A DNA stretch of 11,072 nucleotides. It comes from JAFLBB01 sp040007195. GTDB taxonomy: Bacteria > Acidobacteriota > Terriglobia > Bryobacterales > Bryobacteraceae. This document shows, piece by piece, positions 1 through 5,701 of the stretch; within the stretch, counting starts at the first letter, position 1; every line of letters begins with the position of its first letter. Below the pieces are notes generated by a model. It was not told the DNA's origin. It made no database searches and saw only the letters and a list, made by a program, of their open reading frames with translations. Where the stretch lies: positions 1-11,072 of the forward strand of contig JBDTVQ010000229.1 in assembly GCA_040007195.1 (NCBI GenBank), written 5' to 3'. The position numbers and the translations under genes were made by a program.

Positions 1-1008
1 ATCGTCGTCCAGTTGGATTCGGGCGGCATTACGGGCGTGGGCGAGTCGTCGCCCATGGCCGGGCCGTTTTATTCAAACGACACACCGGAGAGCTGTTGGG
101 CTGAGTTGAAAGACACGCTAGTGCCGGCGCTATTGCAGCAGGAGTTCAGTTCGCATGCCGCCGCTGTTGAATGGATTAACGCCCAGCCGGGAAGCAACTT
201 CGCCAAAACAGGTATCGAGACCGCGCTGTGGGACCTGGAAGCCAAGCGCCAGGGTAAGCCGCTGTATGAGTTGCTGGGCGGCACAAACCGGCCGGTCGAA
301 TCGGGCTTGGCCGTCGGACTCTACGATACGCCGGCGGAAATGTTGCGCGTCATTGAGAAACACCTCGCCGAGGGCTACAAGCGAGTGAAGATCAAAATCG
401 AGCGTGGCCGCGATGTGGAGTTGGTCCGCGCAGTTCGTGACGCCTTCGGCGACATTCCATTGTTCGTCGACGCCAATGGGGCGTACGATCTCACAGACGT
501 CGAGGTGTTCAAGACGCTCGACGAGTTTGGCTTGATGATGTTCGAACAGCCGTTCGCGGGCACAAGGCTCGCCGAATCGGCGGAGTTGCAGCGCAAGGTT
601 CGCACTCCGATCTGCCTCGACGAAAGCCTGGAGTCTGTGCACGATCTAAAACATGCGATTGCCATGGACAGTTTCAAAATCGCCAATATTAAGATCCAAC
701 GCGTGGGCGGCTTCTCGAACGCATTAGCCATTTACGAGGTTTGCCGCGAGAACGGCATTCCGGTATGGGTCGGAACGATGCCCGAGCTGGGTGTAGGCTG
801 CGCGCAAGGGATTGCTCTCGCCACGTTGAGCCACTGTACATTTCCGACCGATGTCGAAGCCAGTCTGCGCTGGTTCCGCGACGATATCGTCACGCCGCTC
901 CTCGAAGTGACGGATGGCCACCTTCAGCCGTCGTCCGCTCCCGGCCTCGGATACGAAATCAACGAGGCCAAGCTCGAACAGTACAAGGTCGCGTCGATAT
1001 ACTTCTAG
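1..1008 (+). CDS. Enolase-superfamily enzyme, MenC / N-acylamino-acid racemase lineage (5' partial)
   Basis: The frame is open from the first base, so the N-terminus lies outside the window; the visible 335 residues lack roughly the first 35-40 of a ~370-residue family member. Residue numbers here count from the TTG at base 13, which is not the start. The (beta/alpha)8 barrel signature is complete: KIK at 126-128 (catalytic Lys), metal ligands D153 (in DANGAY), E178 (in MFEQP) and D203 (in CLDES), and a second catalytic Lys, K227 in NIKIQRVGG. The N-terminal GESSPMAGPFYSNDT stretch resembles o-succinylbenzoate synthase/N-succinylamino-acid racemase proteins. The usual GGMLE-G-GRA loop near the end reads GTMPELGVGCA. 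No menaquinone genes are visible; the next genes are an amidohydrolase, an aldolase and a sugar isomerase. A racemase, epimerase or dehydratase on a carboxylate substrate is therefore as likely as OSBS. Superfamily is certain; reaction is not. Confidence 0.88.
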   Translation: MVVQLDSGGITGVGESSPMAGPFYSNDTPESCWAELKDTLVPALLQQEFSSHAAAVEWINAQPGSNFAKTGIETALWDLEAKRQGKPLYELLGGTNRPVESGLAVGLYDTPAEMLRVIEKHLAEGYKRVKIKIERGRDVELVRAVRDAFGDIPLFVDANGAYDLTDVEVFKTLDEFGLMMFEQPFAGTRLAESAELQRKVRTPICLDESLESVHDLKHAIAMDSFKIANIKIQRVGGFSNALAIYEVCRENGIPVWVGTMPELGVGCAQGIALATLSHCTFPTDVEASLRWFRDDIVTPLLEVTDGHLQPSSAPGLGYEINEAKLEQYKVASIYF

Positions 1009-1011
1009 AAC

Positions 1012-1926
1012 ATGACATCGACTCGAAGGGGTTTCGCGGCTGCGCTCGCGGCCGGTTTGGCGGGTAGTCCCGCGCAAGCCAAAGACCGGCTGATTATCGA
1101 CACCCATCTGGAAGTGTGGACGCTCGATCCGAAGTTTCCGTTCGGGCATCCCGAGCGGCCCAATCTCACGGTGCCCATGGCGGCGCCGATCGAGAATCAG
1201 GTCGAGCAGATGAAAGATTTCGGCCTCAAGTATGCGGTGCTGATCAATCCACGCTTCTTCGGCTGGGACAACTCCTACATCAGCTACAGCCTGCACAAAT
1301 ACCCAAAGCTGTTCGTCGCGCACGGACTGTTGAATCCCGAAGACCCGAAGGCGCCGGAACGTCTGCGCTACTGGATCAAAGAACACGGCTTCCAGGGCAT
1401 GCGCTTCAGCCCGATCTATCATCCGAAATCGACCTGGCTGAACGCCCAGGGAAGCTACCCGCTGTGGAAGGAAGCCGAGAAATTGAAAGCGGTTTTCAAC
1501 TTCTACATCGCCCCGCACCAGATGCCGATGTTGGCCGACATGGCCGAGCGGTTCCCCTGTGTGAAGATCGTCATCGACCATCTCGGCAAGCCCGACCTGA
1601 AGCTCTCCGACCCATGGCCCGAGTTCAAGAAAATGTTCGCGCTGAAGAAGTTTCCACAGGTTTGGGTGAGCGCCTCCGAGCCGTACGAACTTTCGATGAC
1701 GAAGGAGTATCCGTACCGCGACACCTTCCCCTTCTTCAAAGCCACCTACGAAGAGTTCGGCGGCAAGCACCTCATCTGGGGCACCGGCTATCCGCGTCCG
1801 CGTTGGGAGTTGCCGATGGATAAGGAACTGGAGTTCGTCGACAAGTATCTCGACTTCTATACGCCGCGGGATCGTGAGTTGCTGCTCGGCAAAAACGCGC
1901 TGCGCATCTGGCGGTTCCCCAAATGA
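1012..1926 (+). CDS. Exported amidohydrolase-fold protein (Amidohydro_2 / COG3618-like) with altered metal-site motifs
   Basis: 304 residues. The N-terminus has a Tat-type signal (T4-R5-R6-G7-F8, Ala-rich segment, AQA cleavage near residue 23), so the protein is probably exported folded. The mature part follows the Amidohydro_2 layout of 2-pyrone-4,6-dicarboxylate lactonase relatives: strand-1 motif IIDTHLEVW (D30, H32, E34), H169 in YIAPHQ, and H190 in VIDHLGKP. Two canonical positions differ. The usual H-x-H of strand 1 is H-x-E, and the usual GSDWP motif near the C-terminus reads GTGYP, so the catalytic Asp position is G259. The protein may use a different metal arrangement, act as a lactonase-like enzyme with other residues, or be non-catalytic. 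It starts 3 nt after the upstream stop without a clear Shine-Dalgarno sequence, which suggests coupling, and its stop overlaps the aldolase start (ATGA). Family call is good; substrate unknown. Confidence 0.85.
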   Translation: MTSTRRGFAAALAAGLAGSPAQAKDRLIIDTHLEVWTLDPKFPFGHPERPNLTVPMAAPIENQVEQMKDFGLKYAVLINPRFFGWDNSYISYSLHKYPKLFVAHGLLNPEDPKAPERLRYWIKEHGFQGMRFSPIYHPKSTWLNAQGSYPLWKEAEKLKAVFNFYIAPHQMPMLADMAERFPCVKIVIDHLGKPDLKLSDPWPEFKKMFALKKFPQVWVSASEPYELSMTKEYPYRDTFPFFKATYEEFGGKHLIWGTGYPRPRWELPMDKELEFVDKYLDFYTPRDRELLLGKNALRIWRFPK

Positions 1927-2720
1927 GCGTGCAGGATCGAGCGCTTCAAATTAAACAGCAGCTCGCGGCAGGCCGGACGGTCGTGGGTTGTTTTATTTCG
2001 CTGGGCTCCGCGATCGCGTCGGAGATCATGGGTGCGGCGGGTTATGACTGCGGGGTGATCGACCTCGAACACGGCTCGGGCGACGAGCGCCAGGCGATGG
2101 ATCAGCTTCAGGCATTGGCCGCGACTAACTGCATCGGCATGGTGCGCGTGGAATCGAATCAGCGGCAGCGCGTGCATCGTGTGCTCGACGCGGGCGCGCA
2201 CGGCATCATGTTTCCGCGGATCGATTCGGCGGACGAAGCCCGAGCGGCCATCGCGGCGATGCGCTATCCACCGGACGGGATGCGCGGCCTGGCGTCGTCG
2301 ACCCGCGCCTGTGAATACGGCGCGAATTTTCAGCCTTACCTCGACGGCTCGAAGAACCTGCTGTCCATGATTCAGATCGAATCCGAAACTGCGGTTGCTT
2401 GCGTCGACGAGATCGCCGCGGTGCCTGGTGTCGATGTGCTGTTTCTCGGCCCCTGGGATCTCTCGTTCGGCATGGGCATCATGGGCGAGTTCGATCATCC
2501 TCGGTTTGTATCGGCTGTCGAACGCACCTCCGCGGCGGCCGCGGCTCATGGCAAGGTCGCGGGCATCCTGCTTCCTGCGAACAAGAACGTGGCCCACTAC
2601 CACGCATTGGGATACCGGTTCATTCTCTCTGGCGCCGACGCGATCATGCTCCAACAAACGGCTCGGGCCGCGGCGAAGTCGTTGCTTGAGCAACGGGCGG
2701 TGGCCGATGCCCATCGCTAA
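1923..2720 (+). CDS. HpcH/HpaI family class II aldolase
   Basis: 265 residues, the normal length for 2-keto-3-deoxy-L-rhamnonate/2-dehydro-3-deoxyglucarate and 4-hydroxy-2-oxoheptanedioate aldolases. These cytoplasmic, divalent-metal enzymes cleave 2-keto-3-deoxy acids to pyruvate plus an aldehyde. The family's key residues are all present with correct spacing: H50 in DLEHG (general base), R75 in MVRVE (binds the pyruvate carboxylate), and metal ligands E153 (in MIQIES) and D179 (in LGPWDLS). The glycine-rich FPRIDS segment following AHGIMF is also typical. The ATG overlaps the upstream TGA (ATGA), so translation is coupled to the amidohydrolase. The end overlaps the SIS isomerase by 14 nt. 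Context points to degradation of a sugar acid, but the aldehyde product cannot be predicted. Citryl-CoA lyase relatives (CitE) are larger and lack this pattern. Confidence 0.92.
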   Translation: MSVQDRALQIKQQLAAGRTVVGCFISLGSAIASEIMGAAGYDCGVIDLEHGSGDERQAMDQLQALAATNCIGMVRVESNQRQRVHRVLDAGAHGIMFPRIDSADEARAAIAAMRYPPDGMRGLASSTRACEYGANFQPYLDGSKNLLSMIQIESETAVACVDEIAAVPGVDVLFLGPWDLSFGMGIMGEFDHPRFVSAVERTSAAAAAHGKVAGILLPANKNVAHYHALGYRFILSGADAIMLQQTARAAAKSLLEQRAVADAHR

Positions 2721-3750
2721 CTTGGTAATCCAGGGCCCCTACTTTCGAGACCTGCTCGACCAGCCGGCCGCGATCGAGCGCACACTGCACGGCTTGCGCG
2801 TGACGCCTGAACTCACCGCGGCCGCGAATCGCCTTGCCGAGGGCCGCTTCCGTCGCATTCTTCTCACGGCAATGGGCGGATCCCTGCACGCACTGTACCC
2901 GCTTCATTTGCAACTCACCGATGCCGGATTCGTATGTCAGATGGAGGAAACCTCCGAACTGCTGCGGTACCAGGCGAAAATTCTCCGCGAGGACACACTC
3001 ATCGTTGTTGTTTCGCAGTCGGGCCGCAGCGCGGAGATCGTCAGCCTGCTGGATCAAAGCGGCGGCGCCACGATCATCGGCGTAACTAACTACGACGACT
3101 CGCCAGTCGCGCAGCGCGCTCATGTGCCCGTTTTTATGAATGCAGGCGTGGAGAATAGCGTCTCCTGCAAAACGTATCTCGCCACGCTGGTCACACTGAA
3201 ATGGCTCGCTGCGGAATTGACAGGTACCTCCGCTGGAGTGCTGGAATCGCTCGCGCCTGCCGCGCAGGCGGTGGACGCCTATTTGGCGGACTGGCGCGCA
3301 CACGTGGACTTTCTCGATGAACGGCTGAAGGCCACACGGCAGATCTTTCTCACGGGACGCGGCGGCTCCCTTGCCACGGCGCGCGCGGGCGGTCTGACGT
3401 TGAAGGAGTCCGCGCACTTTCCCGCGGAAGGAATGAGCTGCGCGGCATTTCGGCACGGCCCGTTCGAAGTGGTTGCGCCGCACGTATTCGTGTTGGTGTT
3501 CGCGGGAGCAGCCCGTACAGCGCAGTTGAACCGCTTGCTCGCCGGCGATATCCGCCAGGCCGGCGGCGATGTCGAGATTGTGGACTTCGGCGTTCCACAG
3601 GGCGTCTTCCGGCTCCCCACCGCTCCGGAAGCTATTCGGACCGTCCTCGAAACATTACCCGTTCAAATGCTTTCGCTCATGCTTGCCGCGCGTGACGGAC
3701 GCGAGGCCGGACGCTTCGAACATCTCACCAAAGTGACCGTTGTAGAGTAA
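2707..3750 (+). CDS. Double-SIS sugar-phosphate isomerase/deaminase (GlmS isomerase-domain / AgaS-like)
   Basis: 347 residues from ATG 2707, chosen because the protein then begins just before the family-typical GPYFRDLLDQPAAIERTL. The frame is open further upstream, but that part lies inside the aldolase gene. Two SIS domains bind a phosphosugar: the first has MGGSLHALYPL and the phosphate loop SQSGRS (103-108), the second starts at GRGGS (217-221). Against E. coli GlmS, E234 matches E488, H250 matches H504 with identical spacing, and K342, five residues from the end (KVTVVE), matches K603. T231 falls where GlmS has K485. There is no glutaminase domain, so it is not a glucosamine synthase. 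It is more likely an aldose-ketose isomerase, an amino-sugar-phosphate deaminase, or a deglycase for sugar-amine conjugates. Cytoplasmic, with a 14-nt overlap with the aldolase. Family sure, substrate not. Confidence 0.9.
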   Translation: MPIANLVIQGPYFRDLLDQPAAIERTLHGLRVTPELTAAANRLAEGRFRRILLTAMGGSLHALYPLHLQLTDAGFVCQMEETSELLRYQAKILREDTLIVVVSQSGRSAEIVSLLDQSGGATIIGVTNYDDSPVAQRAHVPVFMNAGVENSVSCKTYLATLVTLKWLAAELTGTSAGVLESLAPAAQAVDAYLADWRAHVDFLDERLKATRQIFLTGRGGSLATARAGGLTLKESAHFPAEGMSCAAFRHGPFEVVAPHVFVLVFAGAARTAQLNRLLAGDIRQAGGDVEIVDFGVPQGVFRLPTAPEAIRTVLETLPVQMLSLMLAARDGREAGRFEHLTKVTVVE

Positions 3751-3757
3751 CGATCGA

Positions 3758-4870
3758 ATGAACGCGACATACCGCCTTCCCATGCTTCTTCTCGCTCTCG
3801 CCGGATGCCTGGCGGCAGAGCAACCTCCTCGCGTGATCGAACAGGTGAAGGTCTACGCCGAACCCGGCCGCTTTGGCGGCTGGCCTGCGAATCACGGCAT
3901 CTGGTCGTGGGGCAATGAAATCCTCGTCGGCTTTGAGCTCGGCTTCTTCAAAGACAATGCGACCGGGCACGATATCGACTACGCACGGCCCGCGGAACAC
4001 GTTCTCGCCCGAACCCTCGACGGCGGCAAGACATGGAGCCTCGAACGGCCCGAAGGCCTTCGTCCGCCGCCCGGTTCCCGTATTGCCGGCGTCCCGACCG
4101 CGCTGGTCGGTAAGGCTCCCGCCGACTGCCCCGGCGGCATCGACTTCACGCATCCCGATTTCGCAATCACGTTCCGTATGACGAGCATCCACGACGGCGA
4201 ATCGCGCTTCCATTATTCGATGGATCGCGGCCACACGTGGCTAGGCCCGTGCAAGCTGCCCAACTTCGGACAGCCCGGCACGGCCGCGCGCACCGACTAC
4301 ATCGTCAACGGCAAGCACGACATGCTCGCCTTTCTCACCGCTGCCAAATCGAACAATAGGGAAGGCCGCGTGATCTGCGTGCGCACGCAGGATGGCGGCA
4401 AAACTTGGAACATGGTTTCCTTCATCGGTCCCGAGCCCGAAGACTACGCCATCATGCCGTCGTCGGTGCGCACTGGACCCACCGATATCGTCACCGCCAT
4501 TCGCCGCCGCCGCTGGATCGACATCTACAACACTCACAACAATGGCGAGTCATGGCAGTTTGTCAATCAGGCAGTGCTCGATACCGGCGGCAATCCGCCC
4601 AGCATGGTGAAGCTCGACGATGGCCGCCTCGTCATCACTTATGGTTATCGGCTTGCGCCCTTCGGAATTCGAGCGCGTATCAGCGCCGACAATGGATCGA
4701 CCTGGGGCAAAGAGTTCATTCTGCGGCAGGACGGCGGCGGTTTCGACCTCGGTTATCCGCGCACGGTGAAGCGCCCTGACGGCATGCTCGTCACGGTCTA
4801 CTACTTCAACGAAGACATCGGCAAGGAGCGTTACATTGGCGGAACAGTATGGGATCCCGGGCGTCCATAG
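3758..4870 (+). CDS. Secreted Asp-box beta-propeller protein (exo-alpha-sialidase-like), probable lipoprotein
   Basis: 370 residues. The N-terminus is a hydrophobic signal ending in LALAGC, a good lipobox with Cys17, so the mature protein is probably anchored in a membrane facing the periplasm or the cell surface. Signal peptidase I cleavage after CLAA is the alternative. Five Asp-box (BNR) motifs, S/T-x-D-x-G-x-T-W or degenerate forms, sit at about 86-93 (TLDGGKTW), 154-161 (SMDRGHTW), 210-217 (TQDGGKTW), 259-266 (THNNGESW, degenerate) and 309-316 (SADNGSTW), as expected for a six-bladed sialidase propeller. I do not see the Arg-Ile-Pro motif of true GH33 sialidases, so hydrolase activity is unproven and a carbohydrate-binding or other glycosidase role is possible. 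It begins 7 nt after the SIS gene and ends the five-gene cluster; it could release or capture the sugar that the cytoplasmic enzymes process. Confidence 0.85.
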   Translation: MNATYRLPMLLLALAGCLAAEQPPRVIEQVKVYAEPGRFGGWPANHGIWSWGNEILVGFELGFFKDNATGHDIDYARPAEHVLARTLDGGKTWSLERPEGLRPPPGSRIAGVPTALVGKAPADCPGGIDFTHPDFAITFRMTSIHDGESRFHYSMDRGHTWLGPCKLPNFGQPGTAARTDYIVNGKHDMLAFLTAAKSNNREGRVICVRTQDGGKTWNMVSFIGPEPEDYAIMPSSVRTGPTDIVTAIRRRRWIDIYNTHNNGESWQFVNQAVLDTGGNPPSMVKLDDGRLVITYGYRLAPFGIRARISADNGSTWGKEFILRQDGGGFDLGYPRTVKRPDGMLVTVYYFNEDIGKERYIGGTVWDPGRP

Positions 4871-4890
4871 GCAGACGACTTGCGCGACCG

Positions 4891-4920
4891 TTGTTCCTGA
4901 GCCTGTCGAACCGATATACT
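4891..4920 (+). promoter_or_regulatory. Candidate promoter of the cytochrome c / PQQ dehydrogenase operon
   Basis: The 60-nt gap before the cytochrome gene contains TATACT (4915-4920; 5 of 6 matches to TATAAT) preceded, with an 18-nt spacer, by the weak -35 candidate TTGTTC (4891-4896; 3 of 6). Transcription would start near 4926-4928, only a few bases before the ATG at 4931, giving a leaderless or nearly leaderless message; no Shine-Dalgarno sequence is visible there. Read-through from the upstream cluster is the alternative. Confidence 0.4.
4893..4911. repeat. Short dyad element GTTCCTGAGCCTGTCGAAC
   Basis: A 19-nt sequence with terminal GTTC...GAAC inverted arms. Its complement, GTTCGACAGGCTCAGGAAC, matches from memory a short sequence scattered in many copies between genes of numerous environmental bacteria. 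Only one copy lies in this window, so the repeat status rests on recall, not on the sequence shown. It overlaps the promoter candidate of the next operon. Confidence 0.45.
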
Positions 4921-4930
4921 GTGCGCTTCC

Positions 4931-5701
4931 ATGAGACTACTTGCCGCCGCGTCCTTCGTTGCCGCGCTCGCCTTCGGGCAGAGCCCACCGGTCAAGAACC
5001 CGCATACCACCTCAGAAGATGCCGCTGCTGGAGCGCGCATCTTCCATTCGCACTGCGCAGACTGCCACGGCATCACCGGGCACGGCGGTAAGGGGCCCGA
5101 CCTCACCACGGGCGTCTTCTTCCATGGCGGCAGCGATGCGGAGTTGCACAACACGATTTCCGATGGCATCGAGGGTACGGCCATGCCCGGCCAGTTCTTC
5201 TCCGCCGATCAGGTTTGGCAAATTGTCACCCACGTTCGCACGCTCAGCCGCGGAGGCGCGGCAAAGGCTCCACCGGGCGATCCCGCACATGGCGCCAAAC
5301 TCTTCGCTTCAAAAGGATGCGCGGGATGTCACCTCGTGCGCGGCAGCGGCGGGGTGCAAGGCCCGGCGCTCTCCTTCATCGGCTCCCAACGTCCGGCTGA
5401 ACAACTACGGCAATCGATCCTCGACCCGAGCGCGTATGTCGACCGCGCTTATTGGATCGCCGATGTGATTCTCGAAAACGGCCAAACCTACAAAGGCTTC
5501 GTGTTGAACGAAGACACCTACTATGTCCAAATGCTGCACGCCTCGCGCGGCCTGCTCAGTTTGCCCAAGCGCGACTTCCGCAAGTTCGAGATCAGTAAGG
5601 CTTCGCTCATGCCTTCGTACAAAGGCAAATTGAGCGATACGGAATTGAACGACATCGTGGCTTATCTTTGGACCCTGCAACGCCCACGGAGGGCCGAATG
5701 A
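4931..5701 (+). CDS. Secreted diheme cytochrome c with TIGR02603-like C-terminal heme domain
   Basis: 256 residues with a short signal peptide (about residues 1-17, ending AFGQS), so it acts in the periplasm. The first c-type domain has C42-A-D-C45-H46 and a likely axial Met85 (GTAMPG). The second heme site is C130-A-G-C133-H134. Between it and the likely axial Met227 (SLMPSYKG) lies an insert of about 90 residues containing ILDPSAYVDRAYW, an ENGQTYKGFVLNEDTYYVQM beta segment and LPKRDFRKFEI, the pattern of the putative heme-binding domain TIGR02603 common in Planctomycetes, Verrucomicrobia and Acidobacteria. It ends with the helix TELNDIVAYLWTL. The stop overlaps the ATG of the PQQ dehydrogenase, so it is almost certainly that enzyme's electron acceptor. 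The start is the ATG directly before the signal peptide; no ribosome binding site is evident. Confidence 0.92.
   Translation: MRLLAAASFVAALAFGQSPPVKNPHTTSEDAAAGARIFHSHCADCHGITGHGGKGPDLTTGVFFHGGSDAELHNTISDGIEGTAMPGQFFSADQVWQIVTHVRTLSRGGAAKAPPGDPAHGAKLFASKGCAGCHLVRGSGGVQGPALSFIGSQRPAEQLRQSILDPSAYVDRAYWIADVILENGQTYKGFVLNEDTYYVQMLHASRGLLSLPKRDFRKFEISKASLMPSYKGKLSDTELNDIVAYLWTLQRPRRAE
5688..5693 (+). promoter_or_regulatory. Ribosome binding site fixing the start of the PQQ dehydrogenase
   Basis: GGAGGG lies 4 nt before ATG 5698, inside the last codons of the cytochrome gene. Together with the ATGA overlap it selects 5698 as the start over the in-frame TTG at 5668, and makes the protein begin directly with its signal peptide. 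Confidence 0.7.

Noticed and set aside
13..15. TTG as start of the enolase-superfamily gene
   Set aside because: The codons before it (IVVQ) continue a normal beta strand of the family and the N-terminal capping domain would be missing, so the gene simply enters from outside the window.
724..1770. 348-residue open frame on the minus strand opposite the amidohydrolase
   Set aside because: Composition is that of a shadow frame, and it runs across two real, tightly spaced plus-strand genes.
2395..2706. N-terminal extension of the SIS isomerase frame
   Set aside because: The frame is open by chance within the aldolase gene. The extension is Arg/Ser-rich and has no similarity to SIS proteins, while the family-typical N-terminus begins just after ATG 2707.
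5668..5697. Upstream TTG start for the PQQ dehydrogenase
   Set aside because: It would place a hydrophilic DPATPTEGR segment before the signal peptide. ATG 5698 has a Shine-Dalgarno sequence and a coupled ATGA overlap.
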